DNA of 64,000 nt, taken from the NCBI GenBank assembly GCA_946406115.1, contig OX291542.1, positions 36,537,321 through 36,601,320 on the forward strand. Direction: 5' to 3'. Positions 19,772 to 30,979 of the stretch are shown here, piece by piece. Both the position numbers and the translations under genes were made by a program. The DNA comes from Apoda limacodes. Taxonomy: Eukaryota; Arthropoda; Insecta; Lepidoptera; Limacodidae. Position 1 is the first letter of the stretch. Every line of letters begins with the position of its first letter. Below the pieces are notes generated by a model. It searched no databases, was not told the DNA's origin, and saw only the letters and a list, made by a program, of their open reading frames with translations.

Positions 19772-20418
19772 CTTTATTTTATTTTATTTTCTTTATTGGG
19801 GACAACAAACAGTATTCACAATCATTCTTAATAACTAGTATCAAAAATATAACAGATTAATCATTATGAAACCCACAACGTTATCCACAGATTTGTTTCA
19901 ATGTGTTACTCGATACAATTATCAATAATACTAATTTAAATTAAGTACGTACAAGAAGGAAATACATTTTTTTATATTGTATATATATCGCAAATCAAGA
20001 ATGATAGGTATTTATAACATCGGCAACTAGTCTTTTGAACTTGTTAACTGAAGCAGTAAAGATGTCTAAGTCAGGGAAGACTTCATTAAATATGTGTGCG
20101 AGGCGTCGACGGGGCGCGCGTACGCCAGCGTTGGTGCGACATGGCGCGGTGTGAAACAACCGACGCACGCGCACCTCTCGCCGCTGTACGGTACGCGGTA
20201 CTACGTAGCACAAATTATTAGTCAGCCCAGTGCAGTCAAACTTGCTATTACAGATACCATGTAATACCATGGCGCTAAGAAGGATGCGCCTACTTTCTAA
20301 ACTAAGCAGCTTGTACTTATCCAGCAGTTGTTTCTTAAGTAGCATATGCCCTTTCCCGCAAGCTGCAAGTATCACATTGCCAAATTTAATTGAGACACAC
20401 AACCCACACACAACCTAA
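19772..20418 (-). mobile_element. 5'-truncated LINE, 3' end
   Basis: A minus-strand LINE tail: coding sequence at 19995-20411, then about 200 bp of 3' untranslated sequence and a tail of TAAAA-type repeats (plus strand TTTATTTTATTTTATTTTCT from about 19773). It abuts the CCGGTTTTT end of the GGTTCCGTA repeat on its left, and another fragment of that repeat (minus orientation) lies at 20505, so it may have landed between or within such copies. Confidence 0.75.
19995..20411 (-). pseudogene. LINE ORF2 C-terminal fragment
   Basis: Open frame of 138 codons ending in TAA. From about residue 30 it has LDKYKLLSLESRRILLSAMV, HGICNSKFDCTGLTNNLCY, VPRTVQRREVRVRRLF and CRTNAGVRAPRRRLAHIFNE. This matches the region after the RT domain in CR1/Jockey-type insect LINEs, as I remember their pattern. 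RT catalytic blocks and endonuclease are missing through 5' truncation. No stops or shifts, so probably a fairly young copy. Confidence 0.78.
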
Positions 20419-20504
20419 TCGTTCGCGGAACGTGTTATGTCGTTATGTTTTATGTCATATGTATGTCGTTTAAATTGGCAAGTAGAACGATTTTTGGAAT
20501 TATA

Positions 20505-20560
20505 AAAAAACCGGTCAAGTGCGTGTCGTACACGCAAGTTTGGGTTCCGTAGATTGAGAA
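20505..20560 (-). repeat. CCAAGTGCGAG / GGTTCCGTA repeat fragment
   Basis: AACCGGTCAAGTGCGTGTCG followed by TTTGGGTTCCGTAG: the inverted terminal part of the family at 18917, slightly diverged. Confidence 0.65.
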
Positions 20561-20760
20561 TTAATGCGATTAAAGATATTAATGATAAACTTATCTTAAG
20601 GAAAAATTTACAAAGATTTGTTATCGTGATTTTTTTTAGAACATGTGGTTATAGGTTATAGTTAAGATTTTCAACTTTCGAAACTAATGAGCCGCAAAAT
20701 ATATATTTCAAAGTGAAAATACGAGGGAACCTCAAACGCATATTTAAAGTCCTATTGAAT

Positions 20761-20820
20761 GATCCCCCCTACGATGTAATGATCCCCCCTACGATGTAAT
20801 GATCCCCCCTACGATGTAAT
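20761..20820 (+). repeat. Perfect 20-bp tandem repeat, three copies
   Basis: GATCCCCCCTACGATGTAAT repeated three times without a mismatch. The C run is unusual in this AT-rich stretch. Function unknown. Confidence 0.95.
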
Positions 20821-22259
20821 GCGTTAAACAAATTCTTACTCAAAAATGCTATGAAAATATTAAATGAAATTGAAAAAAAGGAGGACATCGATTCTGAATT
20901 GCTAATAAACACACTTTTTCGGACAGAAAAGGCAACAGTAAATTCCTAAACTATTTTCTTTGCATGGCCTATAATAAAGATAAACACGTAAATAGTAAAT
21001 GAATCGCCCTATGTAGCTAATACCCCTTACGAGTTAGCAATCACAGCGGTGTGTAAGTGCTATAGGGAATGGCAATGAAATGCGCTGGATTAAAAAAATA
21101 TGAGCAGGATATCATGTTTTTCAACTCTTTATTTTCAATTTCATCCTGTAATTAAATCTCTGTTACTTGATTTGCGTAAAGCTCTGGACAAGTCTCGGGT
21201 ATGAGGTTATTGCTAGCTTCGTATTATCAACGACCTCACCTAACGGTTCGTCCTTTAAACTCTGCTATCCAGCATTGTTCAACTGACTCGTTGTGCCGTC
21301 TAAAAGAAGTTTTGAGAACTATTCCATAGGACCCATTTCGGCTATACCTACTATCACTTGTTAGGCACACTAAACCGATTTACTAGGTTAAAGTGCCAAA
21401 TCAAAGTGCTTGAAATAAAATAGTACATTGTGTTTTAAGGTTGGTTAGAAGAAAATTACCAACGAGTACCGTGGAGTAAATTAAGGTCTTTATCCGCTTT
21501 ACCAGCTCGTAATGACACTGTTTTGAGTAAGTGTGCTGAAAATTTATAAAATAGTATAAGCATAAATACATTAAAATTAAAAATTTTGTTTTAAGAATTT
21601 TGTATCGTAGTTTAAGCCATGGTACAAATTCAGAATGCACTCAAAGTAAAAACTTTTTTGAAAAAAGTTTGTGCATTTAATGAGTGAATCTTGGTGGTTT
21701 GCGGAATAGGTAGCATACTAAGTCTTATTACCTACTTTGCTTTGTTTTATTGTACTTGCATTCCTCCATCCGTTATACTAGGGACTGAGACACGGCCGTG
21801 TATATACAGTAGGCATTTTAGTTCCTTGACATCAGAGGCGGCTCGTCCTAAGGAGCGCTGGTGCAGCGCTCTCCCATAAATAATTACCTACTTAAGAAAC
21901 AATATGTTTTATATTTAACTTAAAATAATTAATTATTATGCTTCTCTTTATAGTTCAAATAGTATTTCACTAAAACATTCTGTACACACACACACACAGG
22001 TAACTAAAGATTTAGTATGGAATTGCACTGAGGAGACTCTGTCACTAAGTGGAGCGCTAGCAATTGCGCTCCTATGAAATGAATTTCAGTACAGAGACTT
22101 AGAGCTGAAATCCACGAGTGTGAAAGAGAAAGTTCGAAACATTCTCACACGTATGTTACTCCCCAGTAACTGTTTTTAGTCACAAACAATTCAAAAAATG
22201 CTGAAATTGAACAGATTTATAAAAAAATAATAGCGTTGTAAATACATGATAGTGAGACA
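20821..22259. other. No recognisable gene
   Basis: AT-rich. At 21830-21870 the words CAGAGGCGGCTCGTCC and GGAGCGCTGGTGCAGCGCTC resemble one end of a hAT-type non-autonomous element, but no matching opposite end was found. A short (CA)n lies at 21986-22002. Confidence 0.4.
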
Positions 22260-22929
22260 AAGGATTTATAAACTGATATACAAGGTTTGCAGATTTCTTT
22301 AAATATAATTAGTAAAAAGTATGAAAGCGCTAAGAATGAAATAAATGAGCATATTCTAGTTTTAAATGAGCTAGTTGCTAGTACATAATATAATGCGGAT
22401 AGATTTGATTCATCAGTAAATAATTACTCTTGTGCTTGTGCTCTTTAATCTCAGGTATCTTCACAACCCAAGTCACAGAACTCTTCTAATTATATCAATG
22501 TTTCATCTAGTAACATCCTAGGGCAAAACCTGCTAAACAATCAGTTGGTCCCCGATTAGCAGCTGCCCAGCAGAACAATTTTAATCTCAGATAAACTCAA
22601 GAAAGGATTTGATTTACTCCTTAGCAACTGGTTGAATCACTCGGTAACAAACATATGTACACCAAGTGCTTCCTTTGGTCAAAATGTTAAAAACATACCT
22701 GTCAGTGAACTAAATAGTACTAAAACAATTGTTATATTGTTTGTAGATGGTTCAATATTAAGTAGAACGATATCATACAGGGAGTAGGTACCTTGTTGGA
22801 GTTACACAATCAAACAAGGTTTATGTTCATAAGAAGCGGTTTTTGAATTTTCTTCAAGCTCGACTGCTAAACTAAATAGACATATATTTGACATGAATTT
22901 ACGTCTTTACAACTCGACTCATCATCATA

Positions 22930-25405
22930 GCGATGCAATTTTATAGTTTTTTTAGTGCCTTTATTGAAAAAAATTCAATTCGAGGGGGTTCATTAATAAT
23001 TGTGAATAATAATATACAGTGTAAAGACCGAATAGTTGGCCTCTCAATGGAACGCATTATAGAATTGTCCTGTATAATACTAAATAATTATATTACACTT
23101 TTTGAGTATCGCCCCCCTTCCTCCCTCTCTGAAAATATAATTATTTTGAGCCTTAATAGAAAAAGCTCTTAAAAAAATTGGTCGTTCTAAAAAATCAGTT
23201 AATGTTTGTGTTGACTTTAATTTTGATCTTTTAGATGAGAGTTGCCCAACAAGAAATAGATTTATTAACTTATTTACAAGTTTTGACTTAAATTATTTGT
23301 TTCTGAACCCAACTAGAATTACATCAACTTCAGCTACATGTTAAGATAATATTTTCTGTAACGTTAAAGTAAAGGATAAATCTATTATTAACTTTTTGCC
23401 ATCCGATCACTGTAGTAAAATAAAAAAAATCTGCACAACAATAAAAAAATCTCAGCTAGTAACTTGTAGAACTGTAACCACTGCTCGACTAGACAATTTT
23501 AAAGCTAATATTGAAAAGAAAATTCCATTTTTCCATTTCATGCATCATAATGCTAATAATCTTTATAATTATATTTTTGATTTCTTAAGTAATGAGTTCG
23601 AGGAAGTGTTTAAAGTAAAAACTTTCAGGCCAAATGTTAAAATTAAATTTAGGGACTGGACTACTGTAGGAATACAGCGCAGTCGAATTAGGGTTAACGA
23701 GTTGTATGAAATGAAACAATATAACCACAGTCTTACGTTCACCGACTATGTCAAAATATATGCAAAAACATTTAAAAGTGTGTAAGGTTAAAAAAATATT
23801 GTATTAAAGTAATAAAATTCAAAATTCTGATAATAAAATAAAGGCCACATTTAATATATACTGTAGATACAAAAGTAATTGATTCAGATCTTGATCTCGC
23901 TAACTATTTTGAGAAATATTTTACTGAAATGCCTACAATTACAACTAGTGCATTTAATTCCTCTTCATTACAATCAGAGTTACTTTTAAAATATAATGTA
24001 AATAAATATGAGGCTATATTTAAATTTGAGCATGTTATCTTTGACGACATTATAATAACATTTAAATCATTTACTCAGAAAAAACTGTTATATCAGTTAA
24101 AGTCCTTAGCGAAATTATTGATATTATAGGTGCCATAATATTTTATAAGTGTGTTGACGAAAGGATATTTGCAGACTTAATAAAATATAGTAAAATGCCA
24201 TTGGCATCTTCTGTGATCTATCAAAGGCTGCGTGCAACATGATACTCTTATACAAAAACTTAGTCATTATGGTATTGCAGATTTGGCTCTTGAGCTTATC
24301 CACTCAAATGTAAGTAGTAGAATGTAAAAGGTCCAAATCAATGAAATGAAATGAAAAAAGTAGCTCATAAGTAAAATTAGGAGTTCCTCAAGGTTTTGTT
24401 TTTAAATGACATAAATGACTTGCCTTTCTTTGTGGAGAAGGTGTGCAAGATAGTACTATTTGCAGATGACACTTCTCTTGTATTTAAAGTTAATAGAAGT
24501 TAAACTTATTTTGACGACGTAAGTAGTGCACTTTCTCAGGTTCTTCAGTAGTTTACTACAAGTAATTTACTTCTTAATGCGAAAAAGACTAAGTTTTTAA
24601 AATTTATGATACCAAATTTCAGAAAAAAAACTGTTTTTTTTTCTGGCTGACTCTGCAGTTGGCTGATGCAGCCATTACTGCTCCACCGGGCTTTTGGGGC
24701 GAGACTCTGAAGAAGCCTCAGCCCATATAGCGCCCAACGCTCAAAGGGCTCCCCGCGGGGGAAGCCTCGGCTTGGGTTGTCGCTCTTGGTGTCGTCCCTT
24801 CGACCAGCGCAAGCATCGAACCTAAGTTGAGTCTTCGACCAGCGCAAGCATCGAACCTAAGTTGAGTCAGCGCCAGAAGGGGAGTTCCCCTTTACGCGGT
24901 TGCGATTGCGAATGAGTTGGGGCGGGATTAGACATAAGCACAAAAATATCCTTAAACGGAGAAGAAATAGAACTATTAAATTCAACAGTAACTAGACTCA
25001 ACAGTGTTTCTAGGTATTACGTTAGACAATAGGCGGCAGTGGAACCCACACATTTCAGTACTTGAAGGGAAACTTAGTTCAGCTGCTTATGCAGTTAGAA
25101 AAGTTAGGTAGCTTACAGATGTTGACATTTCTCGCTTGGTCTACTTTAGCTATTTCCATTCCGCCATGTCATCTCATGGCATTTTGCTTCGGAGTAAGGC
25201 AGCTGATATTGATATAGTCTTTATTTTGCAAAAGAGAGCAGAACGGTCAATCTATAAATTAGGACCTCGAATTTCTCTTAGGGAACTATTTAGGGAAATT
25301 GATATTTTAACTGTTCCTTGCCAATATATCTTCGCTTGTATAATGTATGTACGCAAAATTGTCACTTATTTGTTAAAAATAGTAACCTGCACAGTGTTAA
25401 TATAA
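22930..25405 (+). pseudogene. LINE ORF2: endonuclease and reverse transcriptase, broken
   Basis: Blocks in order: endonuclease RGGSLIIV, LSMERIIELSCII and YRPPSS (22980-23120), VDFNFDLLDE (23208), NPTRITSTSATC and LPSDHCSK (23300-23410), then a linker with KFRDWTTVGIQRSRIRVNEL (23645). RT follows: FCDLSKA and KLSHYGIADLALELI (24215-24300), GVPQG (24380), LFADDTSLVF (24455, catalytic FADD). After the nested retroposon come LGITLDNRRQWNPHI (25010), VRKVR, RLVYFSYFHSAMS and LQKRAERSIYKLGPR (to 25275). Numerous stops, frame changes and an internal loss between the RT motifs make it non-functional. Confidence 0.83.
24628..24945 (-). mobile_element. GC-rich retroposon, second copy
   Basis: Shares with 19272-19659 the T run start, GCAGTTGGCTG.TGCAGCC, CATTACTGCT.CACCGG, TTTTGGGGCGAGACTCTGAA, CCCATATAGCGCCCAACGCT and a CCCCGCGGGGGAAGCCTCGG segment. 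It is shorter at its 5' (right) end and holds an internal 38-bp tandem duplication (CGACCAGCGCAAGCATCGAA twice, about 24800-24865). It lies inside LINE ORF2. Target duplication not clear. Confidence 0.78.
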
Positions 25406-25430
25406 AAAGATGTAAAGATTAACTGCTAAG

Positions 25431-26594
25431 TTTCTTGAAAGTTCTTCTCGGTAGTAAATCATTCCGAACCGGTGGTAACTTTTTAGTTTTTTTTTAAATT
25501 AATATTTAACCGACAATTCAAAAGTGCTGTTTAAAAGTTTTATGACATGAAAGGCTAAATTTAACTCACACCTAAGGTTGTTTTCCTCCCGTGACAAACC
25601 CTTACAATAGGGAAATGTAAAAATTAAGTGCGCTTATACTATAATAATATTGTCTTATTCACTTTAATTCACATTACCCTTGTTACCGATAAATATTACT
25701 TATGTAGATAGAGGATGAGGTGATTTTGTCAGACTTTATTAAACTTCTCATTATATTACCCGACACAACGAACTAGAAGGCAATGTGTCACTACAGCTAT
25801 TTGTAATCTACATTCCTCGCTCTCGACCACATAAATTAATTATTTCAAGTTGTTGCGTGTTGAAAATAACTTGAATCACGCAAACGTTCGTTTCTAACTT
25901 TAGTTTTTTCTTGAACTTACTAATAAAGGTTAGTGTTTGAAAATAACTACAATTATTAAGTAATTTATCTACTTTTTACGTTAACAAGTATAATATCATG
26001 TCATATCATGGAGTCAGACAAAAAGGGTAATAGTTTTAAATATTATCGATATTTAATTTTGACGACACCTACAAATATGCACGCATGGAGCCAATCGGCA
26101 AAGCGGTTCTTTCGTTGATTAAGGGACTCTAAATAATTATAAATTACATCGGTACAAGCGTTTTCCAATTATCGGTACAAAATACATCAAAATAAAAGCC
26201 TTACGGTTACCTAGTCAACAAGGAACCCTTATAGTCTCGCCGTGTCCGACCGTCAGTTTGTTTGTCCGCGCCAGTTAAGATGAAACTCTTAATATTATAA
26301 AGCTGTAATTTGGAATAGATATACACATAAAGTAGTAAAAGTAGAAAGTGGTATAATAAAAGTAGAAAGTGGTAGGATAAAAAATCTTAAAAAAATAGTT
26401 TTTATCGTACCTCCCTTACACGTAAAGTGGGCTGTTTATTATATTTCGTCTATCATATTAATATGGGGTGTCGTTGCAGAGTATATTCTAAAATAATGCG
26501 GGGGTGCGCAAACTATTTTGCGATTAAGGGAATCGTTTGAGAAACAGTAGAGTAGTATTGAAATCTATCACAACTAAGAAGGCTCTACAAGTTA
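25431..26594. other. No gene; one repeat fragment
   Basis: AT-rich. 26215-26290 (AAGGAACCCTTATAGT, GTCCGACCGTCAG) is a plus-orientation fragment of the GGTTCCGTA family. A 19-20-bp word (AAAAGTAGAAAGTGGTA) occurs twice at 26338-26374. Confidence 0.5.
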
Positions 26595-27079
26595 ACGAGT
26601 AATCACCGGTGTGCAGTTAGCATCCAAATATACTTGCCGCCAATAACCCTACCAAATTAAGACGTCTTAGTTATTTTTCTATTTAATTCCAAAAAGGTGT
26701 AACAATGCGGTTGAGTTTGTCATGCATTTATTTCTATAGAAATAAAACATGTATTTGTCACAAACAAGAACTATTTCCTCGCTAACACTCTGACAGCTAA
26801 CTAACCTGCTCGTATTTCTTCTTACAGAGTTGCTCTTTGTACCAATCACAAAATTTGTAATCTTTGTATTTTGCGGATGCTGTGATTGTGCCGATAATAC
26901 AGCTGTGAAAACCATAACAAGAGGACAATAGGCTTCATAACATAGAAAGTGGATTCTAAAATGTAGGTTTGGTTGACATCACTTAATTTAACGGTACCTA
27001 TCAATTGTTTTTGGTATGATATACGGCAGGCAAATGCTTATGTGACACATGGCATTAGTGTTCAATTGAAATAACTATA

Positions 27080-27600
27080 AAACCAAATAAAGTCTCACCC
27101 CAGACCACAACATTTTTCGATATGATTATAATTTTTTTTCCTCCCCTTATCGATCGAGTATCACTCTAGTTTTTTCTAAATCTAATTTAATAGCTATTGC
27201 AAAATACTACTTATATTTATTGTCACATACCTCTTGCTTGCCGTCCATCATATCAAAAATAAATGAAGTCTCACCCTAGACCGCAACATTTTTTGATATC
27301 TTTATAATTTCATTTCCCCTTTTCCAATCGAGTATCGCTATAGTTTTTGTAGCTATTGCAATAGACTATTAATATATAGCGTCATATACCCAATGCTCTC
27401 CGTCCATCATACCAAAAATAAATGAAGTCTCACCCCTGACCGCACATTTTTTAATATGTTTAGAATTTTTTTTATCCCCTTATCGATAGAGTTATACTTA
27501 AGGTTTGATTTTCTTTTATAGCTATTTCATAGACTACTAATATTTAGAGTCATATACAAGGGGTACTTGTCGTCCATCATACCAAAAACAATTAATAGGT
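27080..27600 (+). repeat. Three diverged tandem units of about 165 bp
   Basis: AAGTCTCACCC recurs at about 27091, 27267 and 27426, each followed by GACC.CA...TTTTT.ATAT, TCCCCTTAT-type text, ATAGCTATT and CCGTCCATCATA.CAAAAA. Forms the centre of the large inverted repeat. Confidence 0.75.
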
Positions 27601-27721
27601 ACCTATCAACCTATGAACCTATGATGTCGAACCAAAGCTTCATTTTAGAATCCACTTTTTATGTTATGAAGCCTATTGTCCTCTTGTTATGGTTTTCACA
27701 ACTAAATTATCCGCACAACCA

Positions 27722-27893
27722 CATTATCCGTACAACCACAACATTATCCGCACAACCACAACATTATCCGCACAACCACAACATTATCCGCACAACCACA
27801 ACATTATCCGCACAACCACAACATTATCCGGACAACCACTACATTATCCGCACAACCACAACATTATCCGCACAACCACAACATTATCCGCAA
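27722..27893 (+). repeat. 20-bp minisatellite, about nine copies
   Basis: Unit CATTATCCGCACAACCACAA, nearly invariant. The equivalent place in the opposite arm has only about two degraded units, so it expanded after the arms separated. Long frames reading TTTLSAQPQHYPHNHNII here are produced by the repeat and are not genes. Confidence 0.9.
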
Positions 27894-28195
27894 AATACAA
27901 AATTACAAATTTTGTGATTGGTACAAAGATTAACTCAGTAAGAAGCAATACGAGCAGGTAAGTTAGCTGCCAGAAAGTAATCGAGGAAATAGTTCTTATT
28001 TCAGACAAATAGATTTTTATTTCTATATAAATAGATGCGTGACAAACTCAACCGCATTGCTACAACTTTTTAAGAATTAAATACAAAAGTAACTAAGGCT
28101 TCATAATTCAGTTAGGTTACAGGTAATATTGGCTGCCAACTTCACACCGGTCGAGCAATCGTCAACCAACTCATAAAATGTACTTGTGACGAGCA

Positions 28196-28235
28196 ACTAC
28201 GGAACCGTACACTGCACTTGGCTGGTTTTTTTTTA
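28196..28235 (+). repeat. GGTTCCGTA repeat, terminal fragment
   Basis: ACGGAACCGTACACTGCACT then TGGCTGGTTTTTTTT, the CCGGTTTT end of the family, diverged. Confidence 0.55.
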
Positions 28236-28479
28236 ATATTTAATTAAATAAATAGTTAGTATAGAATTCACATGTAGAGGCTGAGTGGCTAGTGTACCTT
28301 ATAGGTACGTAGATCTACAGATAGCTAGTAGGTACCTACATAGTATTTAATAACTTTGACGAAAAAAAATTGACTTAGTTAGAATTAGTGATTAGTAGCC
28401 CCTGTTTGAATGACTTTTAATGACTCCCCTAAGATCAGCAACGAAGGGATTGAAGAATATCAAACATATCTCGAATTCG

Positions 28480-28645
28480 AGATTATGTTTATAAGCACGA
28501 GAACCAGGCCCCTGAACACGTCTGCGACATTGCTTCACAAATAAACTGTACATTCGATACTGCCCCAGTCACGTCGCAGACCGTGGTCCGCCACTTCCGA
28601 GCAGGAAAGCGGCTCCGACTGTCCGTGCCACCTCCACACGCTATC
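28480..28645 (+). pseudogene. Possible mariner-type helix-turn-helix fragment
   Basis: A less AT-rich stretch with a plus frame ENQAPEHVCDIASQINCTFD, then VTSQTVVRHFRAGKRLRLSV. The pattern 'IN..FG...VS..TVRRWF..FRAG' resembles the N-terminal DNA-binding part of mariner-family transposases. No catalytic domain follows. An equally long minus frame exists (28489-28671) without recognisable motifs. Weak call. Confidence 0.3.
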
Positions 28646-28803
28646 TCGTCATTAGCACAATGGAGAGACATATTTTTCTGTAATACACACCTTTCTTTTT
28701 TTTCGTTAATACATGAATACGATTTTAGTACATTGTACTGCTGTGACGGGTGCCGGGTTTAATTTTCGGTAGAAGCAATTAATATTGTAAGCATTTTGTA
28801 AAT

Positions 28804-28962
28804 TGTTGGTTTTGTACCGTTGCTATCGGAGCCGGGCTTTACCCTCGAAACGCTAGGTTCCGAACGCAACTTTCTGGCAACACATTATGGTTGTCATCAG
28901 TCTCCAGAATTAAAATTTAATAACCTATTTTCTCAGAAAAATGTTTTATTTTTATATTTAAG
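28804..28962 (+). repeat. LTR, 5' copy
   Basis: Shares TTTTGTACC.TTGCTAT.GG, GAAACGCTAGGTTCCGAACG, TATGGTTGTCATCAGTCT and AACCTATTTTCTCAGAAAA with 32275-32432. Several small indels, about 80-85% alike, pointing to an old insertion. Confidence 0.82.
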
Positions 28963-29207
28963 TTTTTTCTCATTTCATTTTTCTTTTCCAACCCAGACTA
29001 CCATTTTGATATTATTTTTAACAAGTCTTGCTACTGGGTTGGCATACACAAAAACATAACTATTTCTTAAGCAGGTTTTAGGTAAATTAGTTATCTTTTG
29101 TAATTAATAGCGTTTCCTTTTCAATGTTCATACTTTGTTTTTAAATATCTGTGTTAAAGTTTAGTCTATTCAACTAGTTCATTTATTTCTTGTTTATTTA
29201 AATAAAA

Positions 29208-30440
29208 TGGCCACACATAGAACTGTTTTGGCTGGAGGCTTGCGTTGATTAGCAACGGCTGCAGCATTGATTACAAGGCCGGATAAAAATAATGCCCTAC
29301 TACATCGGTATGACCAGCTTAATGATAGGATGAATGTTATTCGAGATCCTTATAAGCAAGCCATTGTAGGCTTGCAGGAGCAAGATGTGGCCAAGCTAAC
29401 CGCAGACTTATACCAGGCTGAGAACCTTTGTGACCAGATTGTCATTAGGGTTGCACAGATTTGTCGGGCTGAAATTAAGACCGTTGCCCCTAAAGACGAA
29501 TGTAAAAACGCTGTGGTGGCCACTCAGGTGGTGCCTTCTTCTTGTCTACTTTGGACCTGTCTAATTTTTATGGGGATTTAGCGGAGTGCCATTCCTTCAT
29601 TATTGGAGCAAATAGTTTAGTTGACCATCGGTCTGATCTAACCTGCTCTTAAAAATTCTCTTATTTTCTGGGATCAACCACTGAAGAGCCATATGATATG
29701 ATCCGGCATTTTTCTCAGGACGATGCCGATTATAACACTGCTCGGGAATTATTGTTTCGACGGTATAACAATATTAGGCAAATCGCTCATACTTTTGTCA
29801 GCACATTATTGCAGTTGCCTACCATTTCAGAGGTTGCAAACCTGCGAAGGGAGCTTTTTAATCCTATGTCGGTGGCTGTTAATGGACTTAAGGGATTCAG
29901 TCTTTAAGTAGATAAGGATTGGTTCTTTCTACCTGTCCGTTAGGCCTTCTACTGTCTTACACCGGAATTGAGGAGCCGTTTGAAGTTTGTTTGTGGCGGT
30001 GAATCGGCCACTAGTCTCTCCAGTTTCTCAGGTATGGAGAAATTTATGGAGGATGAGTGCTAGGGGCTGAGAGCCTTCTTTCTGTTCCTCTCCCCGCTGC
30101 TCTTCTTCAGCCGCCTTCACGCAGAGCTTCACATGCACCACGATAACTGCCCCAAAGGGCCCCTGAACACCGCCCTCTAATTTCGAGGGTTATTGCAAAA
30201 ATTGCTAAGCAAACACCAACACAGCCAACCTTCTTTTACTGTTGTGGACCGAACAACCTTTTGGCTTCGTGCCCTGCATTTTTGAAGGCATCGGTCAATG
30301 AGCGTAAGCGAACGGTGATTTATAAGCACTGCTGTATGGTGTGTATGGAGTCGGGCATATTATACCTGATTGTGGTGCACCTGGATGCGCCGATTGTGGA
30401 AATCGTCACCACCGGTTACTGACCAGATTAACCAAGGGTA
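29208..30440 (+). pseudogene. Bel/Pao gag with zinc knuckles, broken
   Basis: ATG at 29208 (MATHRTVLAGGLR then a stop). The frame continues ITRPDKNNALLHRYDQLNDR and DPYKQAIVGLQEQDVAKLTA to 29581. Then 29698-29907 has IRHFSQDDADYNTARELLFR, RYNNIRQIAHTFVSTLLQLP and LRREL, a conserved Bel-type gag segment. A Cys/His region at 30235-30430 reads FYCCGPNNLLASC, CCMVCMESGHIIPDC and CADCGNRHHRLLTR, typical of Bel gag knuckles. Frameshifts lie near 29590, 29690 and 29930. The tRNA primer-binding site was not identified. Confidence 0.8.
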
Positions 30441-30979
30441 GTTTGCACCCTCTGAGCTCATCTGGGGAAACAGCGGCTCAAAGTGGAAAGCTTAGAACTA
30501 GGGCTCTTTTGCGGGTTAGTGACGGTGTGAACCTTGCTCTCCCCCCTCTTCTCCTTGCTCTACCCTCATGCACGGCCTGTCTCGGGTGGGGGTTGCCCTC
30601 GAATTCCAATCTTAGTATGCGATAAGTAAGTTTTGCGCCACTCCCTGACTCTCAAGGGTCCTTATCGTTTGGGCAGGAAGCGCACTCCGGATACAGAACG
30701 TTTTCGCCGCCTGTTGCAGAGTACCTGAGTTTGGGGTATTATCCGCCTCAATTTAATAGGTCGGGACCCCTTAAGCCCATTATAGGCGCCTTGCTTCGAT
30801 GCTTATGATGCGTCCTCCGTGTGTTGCCGGTTGGCAACCGATACCAAAGTGGGATTTGCCGCCGCCCCAATTACGTTCACCGCCCACTAGTCCACCACAG
30901 CGATGACTTGCTGTGAAAAGTTCAGCTTCCTCCTTCGATAACAAAATAGCATCAATTGATTCTTTGGCAATTCTTCTGT

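Larger units (their letters stand above)
22260..25430 (+). mobile_element. Decayed LINE (Jockey/CR1-like)
   Basis: Plus-strand remnants of a whole non-LTR element: possible ORF1 traces at 22260-22860 (weak), endonuclease from about 22930, RT to 24540 and C-terminal region to about 25430. A GC-rich retroposon is nested at 24628-24945. A second fragment of what looks like the same family is on the minus strand at 56530-56950. No 3' tail or target duplication could be fixed. Confidence 0.72.
26595..28165. repeat. Large imperfect inverted repeat (foldback-like)
   Basis: The left arm, about 26595-27040, is the reverse complement of the right arm, about 27575-28165, at an eye estimate of 80-85%. 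Shared landmarks are CACACCGGT, GACAAACTCAACCGCATTG, GAGGAAATAGTTCTT, AATTTTGTGATTGGTACAAA, CCTATTGTCCTCTTGTTATG, TTTTAGAATCCACTTT and CATACCAAAAACAATT.ATAG. The centre holds three direct units of about 165 bp (27080-27600), one of which also continues inverted into the left arm. The right arm carries a 20-bp minisatellite absent from the left. No transposase found. Could be a foldback element or two head-to-head copies. Confidence 0.78.

Noticed and set aside
21830..22090. hAT-type non-autonomous element
   Set aside because: Only one end resembles a hAT terminus; no inverted partner or 8-bp target duplication found.
27722..27893. CRISPR-like array
   Set aside because: Contiguous tandem units without spacers, in eukaryotic DNA.
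27567..27961. Two overlapping plus frames of 116 and 90 codons
   Set aside because: Produced by the 20-bp minisatellite; both frames simply spell the repeat.
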